Assembly: GCA_902765215.1 (NCBI GenBank)
Contig: CACWZA010000003.1
Span: forward strand, 62,001-126,000
Source: an uncultured bacterium
Lineage (GTDB): Bacteria > Cyanobacteriota > Vampirovibrionia > Gastranaerophilales > Gastranaerophilaceae
Reading direction: 5' to 3'
DNA: 64,000 nucleotides
The translations under genes and the position numbers were made by a program. The notes beneath the pieces are model-generated. The model saw nothing but the letters and a program-made list of their open reading frames with translations, was not told the DNA's origin and searched no databases. This document shows, piece after piece, positions 15,594-23,503 of this stretch (position 1 is the stretch's first letter; each line of letters begins with the position of its first letter).

Positions 15594-16232
15594 ATGAACA
15601 TCATAAGCAGCTGCTACAAAACCCCAATATACAAAAATACCGCGACTATCACACCTTCTTTCAAGGGGAATGAGATTCAAACACTTACGCACACAAATAT
15701 TGGGAGCTGTCTTGAAGGGTATATAGGAAAAATACGAGTAAGAAAAGGGGACGGAAGCGAGAATTTCCTCAACATATTCAAGAAACGACTCTGTGATGAT
15801 TATGAAAATTATTTGGCAAAAAACGATGCTGATCAGGTTATAGGAGAAATCAGTCTTGCTATAAGAAGATTCACGACAAACCAATGCTGGGGTTTCAATA
15901 GAAATCCAAACCATGTTTTTGTTACGGAATTAAGGAACTACTCAAACCCGACTACCCCTTATTACAAAAACGGGCTTGAATATCACAAGGACATAGGCAC
16001 AAGATTACTCCAAATAGCACAGAGAAGAAGCGATGAGGCACAATGTCAGGGTAATATTAAACTTATAGCAAAGAACGAATCAAAAGACTGGTACAAAAAA
16101 GTAATCGGTATGACAGAAGAATTTCCTCCCGAACAAAATCCTCGTTTTGGATTTAATATACACAACCAAAATTCAATGATTTTGCCACCGCATGCAAAAG
16201 AGCCCTTATCAAGATTACAGGGCGGGTTATAA
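15594..16232 (+). CDS. GNAT-fold acetyltransferase-like protein with SFKG motif (212 aa)
   Basis: The N-terminal 30 residues include TPSFKGNEIQ, the S-F-x-G motif shared with other orphan proteins here. Residues 95-175 resemble a GNAT domain: the VIGEISLAI strand, a helix after EYHKDIGTRLLQIAQRRS in place of the acetyl-CoA-binding motif A, then NIKLIAKNESKDWYKKVIGM matching motif B (L.A...S...YyK.GF). The substrate is unknown, and the R/Q-x-x-G-x-G/A loop is imperfect. Preceded by a short non-coding gap and followed by the cobalamin riboswitch region. Confidence 0.55.
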   Translation: MNIISSCYKTPIYKNTATITPSFKGNEIQTLTHTNIGSCLEGYIGKIRVRKGDGSENFLNIFKKRLCDDYENYLAKNDADQVIGEISLAIRRFTTNQCWGFNRNPNHVFVTELRNYSNPTTPYYKNGLEYHKDIGTRLLQIAQRRSDEAQCQGNIKLIAKNESKDWYKKVIGMTEEFPPEQNPRFGFNIHNQNSMILPPHAKEPLSRLQGGL

Positions 16233-16439
16233 GCCGTTGGTATATACTAAATATGTGCATTTTTAACAAAATAAAACAATATTAATAATTGTAAAAAATA
16301 CAATTTATTTTTACAAAGTTTAATAAAAACCCAAAACGCATAACAAACCTAAATTATCACTAATTTTAGAAAAACAAAAATCATCCGTATGGTTGAAGCA
16401 TGGTTTTCTTCACTTAACAAGAATAATAATTAATGATAA

Positions 16440-16560
16440 AATTTTGAAATAGAAAAAAGTTTAACAAGGAAAGCATGGTGAAAGTCCATCGCTGGTCCGC
16501 AGCCGTGAAAGTCGGAATACTTGGGAAATTGGGATAATACTTGCGAGACTGAGGAGATTT
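16440..16560 (+). promoter_or_regulatory. Cobalamin (B12) riboswitch upstream of nrdD
   Basis: The 330-nt gap 16233-16567 contains the conserved core of an adenosylcobalamin aptamer. TTTAACAAGGAAAGCATGG matches the TTAATAGGGAA..GGTG segment, then GTGAAAGTCC, CTGGTCCGCAGCCGTGAAAG (consensus CTGTCCCGCAACTGTGAA), and a 3' part with ACTGAGGAGATT before the start codon. The GAGGAG near 16551-16556 is also the likely nrdD ribosome site, so ligand binding could hide it. The outer 5' stem may extend back to about 16390. No exact boundaries can be set by eye. Confidence 0.85.
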
Positions 16561-16567
16561 TAAATTT

Positions 16568-18859
16568 ATGGAAGAGACAACTGCAAAAAATGGCGAAGTT
16601 GTTGGGTTAAACAACATATCGTCCAACGTAACAAATTCAATCAAGGGAGCGACGGTTAAAAAGACCGAGGAAGAATGCTTCGTAAACTCAAATGATGTAT
16701 CAAAGGTTGTGGACATAGGATCAAAACTATCAACCGACAACATCCACATCGTTAAAAAAGACGGGACATTAGAGGACTATGATATTACAAAGGTAGTAAA
16801 GGCGATTAAGAAATCTGCAGCAAGAATGCTTATCGAATTAACGACAGACGAAATTAACAGAATTTGCAACCTTGTAAACAAAAGTGTATTAAATTTGGGT
16901 TACAGCAACATTGAAATTATAAAAATTCACAGCATTGTTGAAAGTGCTTTAGAAGATGTAAACCCAAAAGTAGCAAAGAGCTACAGAGATTACAGAAACT
17001 ACAAAATTGACTTTGTAACTATGCTAGACAAAGTTTACAAAGAAAGTCAAAAGATTATGTATGTCGGAGACAAGGAAAACTCAAACTCTGACTCTACATT
17101 AGTTTCAACAAAACGCTCACTTATCTTCAACCAGTTAAACAAAGAATTGTACAAAAAATTCTTCCTTAATGTTGAAGAATTACAGGCAGCGCGTGACGGT
17201 TACATCTATATCCACGATATGGCAGCAAGACGCGACTCTATGAACTGTTGCTTGTTTGATATAGGGAATGTACTCAAAGGCGGTTTTGAAATGGGTAACC
17301 TTTGGTACAACGAACCTAAATCACTGAGAGTTGCTTTCGATGTAATAGGCGATGTAACAATGGCTGCAGCAGGGCAGCAATACGGTGGTTTCACCTTGCC
17401 GGAAGTTGATAAAGTGCTTGCACCTTATGCAGAAAAAAGTTATCAGACTGCTTACGAAAAATATGTTCTTATGGGTGTAGATTTTGAAAAAGCAAGAGAA
17501 CAGGCACTCAAAGATGTAGAAAGAGAATTTGAACAAGGTTTCCAAGGCTGGGAGTATAAGTTCAATTCCGTAGCATCATCAAGAGGTGATTATCCGTTCA
17601 TCACAGTTACAGCAGGCTTAGGAACGGGTGAATTTGAAAAAATGGCATCTATGATTATGCTTAATGTAAGAAAAGAAGGTCAGGGCAAATCAAGCTGCAA
17701 AAAACCTGTTCTTTTCCCTAAAATAGTTTTCTTATACGATAAGGAACTTCACGGAAAAGGAAAAGAACTAGAAGATGTATTTGAAGCAGGGTTAGAATGT
17801 TCAAGAAAATCAATGTATCCTGACTGGTTATCATTATCAGGTGAAGGTTATGTTGCAAGCATGTACCAGAAATACAAAAAAGTTGTTTCTCCAATGGGTT
17901 GCAGAGCATTCTTATCACCTTGGTTTGAAAGAGGCGGCATGAAACCGGCTGACGAAAACGATATTCCTGTATTTGTCGGCAGATTTAACATTGGTGCTAT
18001 AAGTCTTCACTTGCCTATGATTTATGCTAAGGCTAAAAAAGAAAGCAAAGACTTCTATGAAGTTCTCGATTACTACATGGATATGATCAGAAACCTTCAC
18101 AGAAGAACATTAGATTATCTCGGGGAAATGAGAGCATCTACAAACCCTCTCGCATACTGCGAAGGCGGGTTCTATGGCGGACACCTCGGTTTCCACGATA
18201 AAATCAAACCATTGTTAAAATATACAACAGCATCATTTGGTATCACTGCTCTTAACGAACTTCAGGAAATTCACAACGGCAAATCAATTGCCGAAGACGG
18301 GGAATTTGCTCTTGAAGTTATGAGATATATCAATGATAAAATCAATAAATACAAAGAAGAAGACGGTTACTTATATGCAATTTACGGAACTCCTGCAGAA
18401 AACCTTTGCGGACTTCAAATTCAGCAATTCCGTAAAAAATATGGTATTGTAGAAAATGTATCAGACAGAGGATACATCTCAAACAGTTTCCACTGCCACG
18501 TTTCAGAAGATATCACTCCTATCGAAAAACAAGACCTCGAAAAGAGATTTTGGGACTTGTTAAACGGCGGGAAAATACAGTATGTAAGATACCCGATTTC
18601 GTACAACAAAGAAGCCGTAAAAACATTAATCGAACGCGCAATGGATATGGGATTCTATGAAGGTGTTAATATGTCACTTTCATACTGTGACGATTGCGGA
18701 CACGAAGAATTAGATATGGATGTATGTCCAAAATGCGGCAGCAAAAACCTTACAAAGATTGACAGAATGAACGGTTATCTTTCATATTCTCGTGTTAAAG
18801 GCGATACTCGTCTTAACGAAGCAAAAATGGAAGAAATTAAAGACCGTATTAGTATGTAG
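16568..18859 (+). CDS. nrdD: Anaerobic ribonucleoside-triphosphate reductase (class III)
   Basis: 763 residues. An N-terminal ATP-cone at about 57-145 (IVKKDGTLEDYDITKVVKAI) gives allosteric control. The central barrel has SMNCCLFDIGNVLKGG, and the C-terminus has a Cys4 zinc site (CDDC...CPKC) and the glycyl-radical motif RMNGYL with G736. It reduces ribonucleoside triphosphates to dNTPs under anaerobic conditions after activation by NrdG, encoded just downstream. The first 50 residues form a polar extension before the ATP-cone. ATG 16568 follows the GAGGAG of the upstream cobalamin riboswitch, so expression is expected to fall when B12 is plentiful. Confidence 0.96.
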   Translation: MEETTAKNGEVVGLNNISSNVTNSIKGATVKKTEEECFVNSNDVSKVVDIGSKLSTDNIHIVKKDGTLEDYDITKVVKAIKKSAARMLIELTTDEINRICNLVNKSVLNLGYSNIEIIKIHSIVESALEDVNPKVAKSYRDYRNYKIDFVTMLDKVYKESQKIMYVGDKENSNSDSTLVSTKRSLIFNQLNKELYKKFFLNVEELQAARDGYIYIHDMAARRDSMNCCLFDIGNVLKGGFEMGNLWYNEPKSLRVAFDVIGDVTMAAAGQQYGGFTLPEVDKVLAPYAEKSYQTAYEKYVLMGVDFEKAREQALKDVEREFEQGFQGWEYKFNSVASSRGDYPFITVTAGLGTGEFEKMASMIMLNVRKEGQGKSSCKKPVLFPKIVFLYDKELHGKGKELEDVFEAGLECSRKSMYPDWLSLSGEGYVASMYQKYKKVVSPMGCRAFLSPWFERGGMKPADENDIPVFVGRFNIGAISLHLPMIYAKAKKESKDFYEVLDYYMDMIRNLHRRTLDYLGEMRASTNPLAYCEGGFYGGHLGFHDKIKPLLKYTTASFGITALNELQEIHNGKSIAEDGEFALEVMRYINDKINKYKEEDGYLYAIYGTPAENLCGLQIQQFRKKYGIVENVSDRGYISNSFHCHVSEDITPIEKQDLEKRFWDLLNGGKIQYVRYPISYNKEAVKTLIERAMDMGFYEGVNMSLSYCDDCGHEELDMDVCPKCGSKNLTKIDRMNGYLSYSRVKGDTRLNEAKMEEIKDRISM

Positions 18860-18876
18860 GGGTAAATTTAGTTTTG

Positions 18877-18936
18877 AAAAGTGTAATAGCGATTATATGG
18901 GGTAACATCTTATCCCTTCGCTATTAACACTTTTTA
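18877..18936 (+). terminator. Hairpin with T-run between nrdD and nrdG (attenuator or partial terminator)
   Basis: AAAAGTGTAATAGCG (18877-18891) pairs with CGCTATTAACACTTTT (18919-18934) with a single bulge. Inside lies a second stem GGGGTA/TATCCC. The outer stem ends in TTTTT. It sits 15 nt before the nrdG start and would lower nrdG transcript relative to nrdD or protect the mRNA end. Confidence 0.65.
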
Positions 18937-18949
18937 CGGGAGAAAATTT

Positions 18950-19441
18950 ATGAATTATCATAATATAACAAAAGATGATATGCTTAATGGGGACGGTTTG
19001 AGAGTCGTTTTATGGGTTGCAGGCTGTAACCATTGCTGCAAAAACTGTCAAAACCCTGAAACATGGGATGTTGGCGGTGGAATACCATTTGATGAAGATG
19101 CAGAAAAAGAATTATTTGACGATTTAAGCAAACCACATATATCAGGGATAACTTTCAGCGGCGGAGACCCGCTCCACCCGTTTAATCGTTCTGAGGTTTT
19201 CAGACTGATTAACAAATGTGCTTCGGAATACCCTGATAAGACGATTTGGCTCTATACTGGTTACAAATGGGAAGAAATAAAAGACCTTGACGGGGTTGAT
19301 AAGATAGATGTACTTTGTGATGACGAGTTTGTTCAGGAACTGAATGACAACAATATTCAATGGGTTGGAAGTACAAACCAACGAGTTATTGATGTCAAAA
19401 AGACCTTTGAAACAGGGGATGTAGTCTTACACGTTAGTTAG
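18950..19441 (+). CDS. nrdG: Anaerobic ribonucleotide reductase-activating protein (radical SAM)
   Basis: 163 residues. The CxxxCxxC cluster motif is C26-x3-C30-x2-C33 (CNHCCKNCQNPETWD). GITFSGGDPL is the SAM-binding glycine motif, and IWLYTGYKWEEI is typical of NrdG. It uses a 4Fe-4S cluster and SAM to create the glycyl radical on NrdD. ATG 18950 follows GGGAG. The last 4 bp overlap the convergent orphan gene. Confidence 0.95.
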   Translation: MNYHNITKDDMLNGDGLRVVLWVAGCNHCCKNCQNPETWDVGGGIPFDEDAEKELFDDLSKPHISGITFSGGDPLHPFNRSEVFRLINKCASEYPDKTIWLYTGYKWEEIKDLDGVDKIDVLCDDEFVQELNDNNIQWVGSTNQRVIDVKKTFETGDVVLHVS

Positions 19442-19809
19442 AATTTTTTAATCATTGCTTTGAATTTCTTCAAAAGTGCCAAATCATGGGCATCATTAGT
19501 GGCGGGGATAATTTGACCTTTTTTAATTTTCCCGACCTTTATTTCGTTGTATTGATTACCGTTCAGCTGCTTTGTTACTCTGAAAGTTGAACGGCGCAAA
19601 AGGTTATCAGCAAAGAACATTTCTCTGGTATTAAAATATTGGTACGAATATGCTTCGTTCCCGTATTTAATTTTCTCAACAACAGGCGAGATAACATTAT
19701 TTTCCTGCTTTGAAATTGTTTTTGTAACTATCTCATCATTACACGAATACTTTTTTGTGTACAAATAACTGTTTTTACCGAAATTAAATACTCTTGAAAA
19801 ATCTTGCAT
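19438..19809 (-). CDS. Orphan protein with NFGK motif (123 aa)
   Basis: Begins MQDFSRVFNFGKNSYLY; the N-F-G-K segment echoes the S-F-G-K/S-F-K-G motif in other orphan proteins of the window. The rest is basic and beta-rich, ending in a Lys-rich helix (LALLKKFKAMIKKF). Preceded on the minus strand by CAGGGGGAT. It converges with nrdG and is separated from the upstream lipid A operon by a terminator at 19866-19894, so it has its own promoter. Function unknown. Confidence 0.6.
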   Translation of the reverse strand: MQDFSRVFNFGKNSYLYTKKYSCNDEIVTKTISKQENNVISPVVEKIKYGNEAYSYQYFNTREMFFADNLLRRSTFRVTKQLNGNQYNEIKVGKIKKGQIIPATNDAHDLALLKKFKAMIKKF

Positions 19810-19865
19810 AATATCCCCCTGTCAGTTAATTATATAACGAACAAGAAAAAATAAATTTGCCAATA

Positions 19866-19894
19866 AAAAAAGGAAGTATAAAACTTCCTTTTTT
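19866..19894. terminator. Bidirectional Rho-independent terminator after fabZ
   Basis: AAAAAAGGAAGT pairs perfectly with ACTTCCTTTTTT (loop ATAAA). It ends the leftward hldE-lpxD-lpxC-fabZ operon. Confidence 0.85.
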
Positions 19895-19917
19895 ATATGT
19901 ATTTACTGTGATTTCAC

Positions 19918-20358
19918 CTATTTCATAGCAACAGTCAAATCTGCTTCAACAACAGTTTTACCGTCAACAGAACCTGTCGCATGACATTTAGCGATAGGAC
20001 CTTTAGCCTTTGTCAATTCTATAAACATATCGAGTCTGTCACCGGGACGGACAATATTTTTAAATCTGACATTATCAACACCTGCAAACAAAGTCAATTT
20101 ACCGTTATACTCAGGTAAAGCACAAAGTATAGGTGCTGAACATTGAGCCATAGCCTCAATCTGTAAAACTCCCGGCATAATAGGGTTACCAGGGAAGTGA
20201 CCTTGGAAAAATTCTTCATTCATTGTGAGGTTTTTATACCCCTTAGAATATTTACCCGGAACACATTCCGTAATTCTATCCACTAATAAAAACGGATATC
20301 TGTGCGGAATCATATCCATGATTTCCATCACATCAAAACTTAAAGTTTCTTCACTCAT
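19918..20358 (-). CDS. fabZ: 3-hydroxyacyl-[ACP] dehydratase
   Basis: 146 residues of hot-dog fold with the FabZ signature: IMDMIPHRYPFLLVDRI, then FFQGHFPGNPIMPGVLQIEAMAQ (split: FFQGHFPGNP / IMPGVLQIEAMAQ), with catalytic His in GHFPGNP and the helix Glu in IEAMAQ. It dehydrates 3-hydroxyacyl-ACP in fatty acid elongation, supplying acyl chains and sharing precursors with lipid A. Strong AAGGAG upstream. It lies 10 bp after lpxC, the lpxC-fabZ pairing seen in many Gram-negative lineages including cyanobacteria. Confidence 0.96.
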   Translation of the reverse strand: MSEETLSFDVMEIMDMIPHRYPFLLVDRITECVPGKYSKGYKNLTMNEEFFQGHFPGNPIMPGVLQIEAMAQCSAPILCALPEYNGKLTLFAGVDNVRFKNIVRPGDRLDMFIELTKAKGPIAKCHATGSVDGKTVVEADLTVAMK

Positions 20359-20368
20359 ACTTATCTCC

Positions 20369-21208
20369 TTATTTTGTTTTTACTAACTTATCCTTGAGCA
20401 CCTTTGCTGTTTTAATATGAACAGCATGCCCTGCTTCTTTCACCAAAATCTGACATTTCATATCAAGAACAGAAACGCCGGTTTGGTAAATATCGCCGAA
20501 CAAATCCAATATTTTGTGTTTTATCGGCTCTTTATCTGATCTTAAATCTACCGTATACCCTTCGTCAGTAAGCCCGAGAGTGTTATCAATCGTAACCCCC
20601 TGAGCAAAACCAAGCATCTGATATTTTTTCAAATCTTTGTAGAACCCAAAAGTTCTGGCTTCGATAATTTCCTCTATATTTTTCTTATCAAACGATACCC
20701 ACTGATTGTGCAAATCTTTATGGTCATAATTGACAGAATATGTGATATTTAAATCATCATCCGGAAGAATAACCATACTTGTCTTACCGTTAAGATAATA
20801 AACAGGCTCAGACACCGTATACTTATCAGGCTTTTTGTCAGCCTTAACCCCTGCTTCATTAAAAAGTCTTATCCACTCTTTTGCACTGCCGTCAAAAATC
20901 GGAAATTCTTCCTGTGACAAATAAACATCAAGTGAGTCAATTCTCAAGATAGAACAGGCAGCCATAAAATGTTCACAAAGTCCTGCTTTATACTTATAAC
21001 CGCCAAGCAGAGTTCTGTGTTCACGACTTCCCAGCGTAACATAGTGTTCAGTTGAAATGACATTTTCAACACACGCTTCAAAAGGTTTACCCTCTTTAAC
21101 GAAAAGACGTATTTTACCGGTATGAGAAGGTTTAATTACAACTTCACAGTCGTAATTCTTCATCAATGTATTACCTTTTGTATGAATTTCATTGTTTATT
21201 GTTGTCAT
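20369..21208 (-). CDS. lpxC: UDP-3-O-acyl-N-acetylglucosamine deacetylase
   Basis: 279 residues, slightly shorter than the usual 300. Zinc-ligand and active-site segments are present: GLCEHFMAACSILRI (first His), PIFDGSAKEWI, PIKHKILDLFGDIY (second His and Asp) and AGHAVHIK near the end. It performs the committed step of lipid A synthesis, deacetylating UDP-3-O-acyl-GlcNAc. The start at 21208 keeps the N-terminal beta strand needed for the fold (IHTKGNTLMKNY). Third gene of a leftward envelope operon. Confidence 0.95.
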   Translation of the reverse strand: MTTINNEIHTKGNTLMKNYDCEVVIKPSHTGKIRLFVKEGKPFEACVENVISTEHYVTLGSREHRTLLGGYKYKAGLCEHFMAACSILRIDSLDVYLSQEEFPIFDGSAKEWIRLFNEAGVKADKKPDKYTVSEPVYYLNGKTSMVILPDDDLNITYSVNYDHKDLHNQWVSFDKKNIEEIIEARTFGFYKDLKKYQMLGFAQGVTIDNTLGLTDEGYTVDLRSDKEPIKHKILDLFGDIYQTGVSVLDMKCQILVKEAGHAVHIKTAKVLKDKLVKTK

Positions 21209-21251
21209 TTTAAAACCAACCTAAACCCTCTCAGAAACATAATCTTTCGGA

Positions 21252-22349
21252 CTATGCCTCAGATGAGTGTTCGCTTTCAAAAGCAGACAAAAGCGGTTCA
21301 TATTTTCTGAACTTCTTAATAAGTTCGCCTGCATCCTTCATAATCTTCAGATTTTTAATAAATTCTTTTCTTGGAACGGCAGGAGCACCGACAACGATTG
21401 ATTTTTCAGGGAAGCTCTTTGTTACACCCGCTTTAGCGGCAATAATAGAATCTGCCCCAATCTTAATATGGTCTGCTAAACCTGCCTGACCTGCCAATAC
21501 AACTCTGTCGCCGATTTCGCAACTGCCTGCAATACCGACCTGTGAAACAATCATACAACCCTTGCCTATTTTACAGTTGTGACCGATCATAACAAGGTTG
21601 TCAATTTTTGTATTGTCACCGATAGTCGTATTTTCAATAGTACCTCTGTCGATAGTTGTATTAGCACCGATTTCAACATTGTTACCGACAACAACTGAAC
21701 CTAAAGAATTGATTTTAAAGATAACATGTTCAGCACCTGTATCTTTAATTTCGCCATCTTTTCTTGCCTGCTCAATGTTGTTAGGGTTTTCAGTAACGAA
21801 ACTGAATCCGTCAGCACCAAGTGAAACACCGTGATGCATAATACATTTATCACCAACGATAACTCTGTCGCCTACATTTACACCCGGATGGAAGAAACAA
21901 TCAGCACCGATTTTTGCATTGTTGCCGATATAACAATTAGCCATGATTGTTGTGTTATCACCAACAACAGCACCTTTAGCCAAAACAACATTTGCACCGA
22001 GAGAAACATTTTCCCCGACTGTTGCTTCAGGGTGAATAACTGCTGTAGGGTGAATACCTTCATTTGTCTGAGGTGCTTCATAGAACATAGTTATTAACTT
22101 CATCATTGCCAAACGCGGTCTTTCAACCTCAATTGTTGAGAACCCGTCAATGTTAACCCCCAAAGGAACAAGTGCTGCGTGCGCTTTTGTTTTTGAAAGG
22201 TTTTCAATTTCTTCTTCACCCAAAGCCAATGCCAAAGTGTGTTCATCAGCCAAAAGCGGCGGTGCAATTTTTGTAATAGACACATCTGCAGACTTTGTTA
22301 ACATACCGTCTGTAACTTTTGCAATTTGTTCTAATGTAAACGACTTCAT
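21252..22349 (-). CDS. lpxD: UDP-3-O-(3-hydroxyacyl)glucosamine N-acyltransferase
   Basis: 365 residues with an N-terminal uridine-binding domain and a long left-handed beta helix of hexapeptide repeats (IHPTAVIHPEATVGENVSLG, VVGDNTTIM, IGNNAKIG). The catalytic region HHGVSLGADGFSF and the MIGHNCKIGKGCMI turn are typical. It adds the N-linked acyl chain in lipid A synthesis after LpxC. AGGAG precedes ATG 22349, 9 bp after the hldE-type gene. The C-terminal helix (LKIMKDAGELIKKFRKYEPL) matches LpxD trimer tails. Confidence 0.95.
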   Translation of the reverse strand: MKSFTLEQIAKVTDGMLTKSADVSITKIAPPLLADEHTLALALGEEEIENLSKTKAHAALVPLGVNIDGFSTIEVERPRLAMMKLITMFYEAPQTNEGIHPTAVIHPEATVGENVSLGANVVLAKGAVVGDNTTIMANCYIGNNAKIGADCFFHPGVNVGDRVIVGDKCIMHHGVSLGADGFSFVTENPNNIEQARKDGEIKDTGAEHVIFKINSLGSVVVGNNVEIGANTTIDRGTIENTTIGDNTKIDNLVMIGHNCKIGKGCMIVSQVGIAGSCEIGDRVVLAGQAGLADHIKIGADSIIAAKAGVTKSFPEKSIVVGAPAVPRKEFIKNLKIMKDAGELIKKFRKYEPLLSAFESEHSSEA

Positions 22350-22358
22350 TTTAAACTC

Positions 22359-22832
22359 CTAACTTTTATCACTAATTTTGTTAATAACATTTGTTGTGGA
22401 TTTACCCTGAACAAACTCTATGAACTCAACTTTTATATTATTTTTGAGCATAATGTCGCGTTCAGGAAGGGTATCCATATTATAGTCAGCCCCTTTTGTG
22501 TACACATCAGGCTTAATCTCGTCTAAAAGCATAGCAGGACTGTCCTCATCAAACAGAACAACAAAATCAACACAACTCAAAGCTGTCAGGATTTCCGCTC
22601 TGTCTGCTTCATTATTTATCGGACGGCCTTCGCCTTTTATACTTCTGACTGATTTATCAGAATTAAGTAAAACTATTGAATAATCAGCGAAAGATTTTGT
22701 TCTCTGCAAATATCTCACATGACCGACATGCAAAATATCAAAACAGCCGTTTGTTGCAACAACCGTTTTACCCGCATCGTGGAGGTTTTTAACAAAATCT
22801 GCTATACTCTTTCTACTTATTACCTGTCCCAT
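22359..22832 (-). CDS. rfaE2: D-glycero-beta-D-manno-heptose 1-phosphate adenylyltransferase (RfaE2/HldE C-domain type)
   Basis: 157 residues of nucleotidyltransferase alpha/beta-phosphodiesterase fold. The HxGH motif is in GCFDILHVGHVRYLQ, followed by LNSDKSVRSIKGEGRPI and ADRAEILTALSCVDFVVLF. It transfers AMP to heptose 1-phosphate in the ADP-heptose route to the LPS inner core. It is the stand-alone cytidylyltransferase-like half; no kinase (RfaE1) gene is in this window. First gene of the lipid A operon, with a promoter ending 19 bp upstream and an AGGGG ribosome site. Confidence 0.9.
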   Translation of the reverse strand: MGQVISRKSIADFVKNLHDAGKTVVATNGCFDILHVGHVRYLQRTKSFADYSIVLLNSDKSVRSIKGEGRPINNEADRAEILTALSCVDFVVLFDEDSPAMLLDEIKPDVYTKGADYNMDTLPERDIMLKNNIKVEFIEFVQGKSTTNVINKISDKS

Positions 22833-22850
22833 AATTACCCCTATGTGTAA

Positions 22851-22879
22851 ATTATACCAAAGTGGTAAAAAGGGGTAAA
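22851..22879 (-). promoter_or_regulatory. Promoter of the rfaE2-lpxD-lpxC-fabZ operon
   Basis: On the minus strand -35 TTTACC (22874-22879) and -10 TATAAT (22851-22856) are 17 bp apart, with an extended TGG before the -10. The same layout (TTTACCCC ... TGGTATAAT) is found upstream of ribE. The predicted leader is only about 12 nt. Confidence 0.65.
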
Positions 22880-22989
22880 TGAATATGTTACGGAATGTTA
22901 CGGAATAAACGGTTTTTAAGGGGTAAAAGTCAGCAAATTAATTTATTTTTGAACATTAATAAAATACGCATCTAAATGAAAGGTCAAAT

Positions 22990-23457
22990 ATGATAACCCC
23001 TATATGGTTTGTTCCCAAAAGAAGAATATTAAAAGTTGTTCAGGAAAGAACGCAGGAAACTATGCAATATGTGAATATTGACAGCTCTGTAAAGGCAGGG
23101 GATAAGGAATTGTTGAGCGGATATAAAGAATCACTTGCAAGATTTGCTCAAAGACACAATGTTGCAATAAACTTTAAAACAGCTGAAGGGAACAACAGTT
23201 CAACCCTTATTGATGTTTATAAAACACATCTGACCCCTAAGGCAATAGAAAGAAAAAATCAGGGGAACTGGTTTCTTGTAACACCAGAATACAGAGGTGA
23301 AATCAAATTACCGGACAAAAATAAAGACGATTACTGTAAAGCACTAAAAGAAATGATAAAAGAAGTCGCAAACACAGTAACAGATAATATTAACTCTAAA
23401 AAATATCCGCATCAGATACGACATGAAAACAAGTATTTCAAACCGGGTGACAAATAA
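22990..23457 (+). CDS. Hypothetical protein (155 aa)
   Basis: ATG 22990 follows GAAAGGTC. The product is mixed alpha/beta and basic, with no signal peptide or recognised motif. It contains YVNIDSSVKAGDKELLSGY and a C-terminal helix EMIKEVANTVTDNI. It is isolated between divergent and convergent operons and has its own terminator. Codon use is like its neighbours, so it is probably lineage-specific rather than recently acquired. Confidence 0.6.
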   Translation: MITPIWFVPKRRILKVVQERTQETMQYVNIDSSVKAGDKELLSGYKESLARFAQRHNVAINFKTAEGNNSSTLIDVYKTHLTPKAIERKNQGNWFLVTPEYRGEIKLPDKNKDDYCKALKEMIKEVANTVTDNINSKKYPHQIRHENKYFKPGDK

Positions 23458-23487
23458 AAAAACGGGCACGAAAAATGCCCGTTTTTT
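23457..23487. terminator. Bidirectional Rho-independent terminator
   Basis: AAAAAACGGGCA pairs with TGCCCGTTTTTT (loop CGAAAAA). It ends both the 22990 gene and the leftward oad operon. Confidence 0.88.
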
Positions 23488-23503
23488 AGTTATTATATAA
23501 AAT

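Noticed and set aside
22879-22908. Nine-codon frame MNMLRNVTE upstream of 22990
   Set aside because: Too short to support, overlaps the -35 box of the divergent lpx promoter, and ATGTTACGGA is merely a small tandem repeat.
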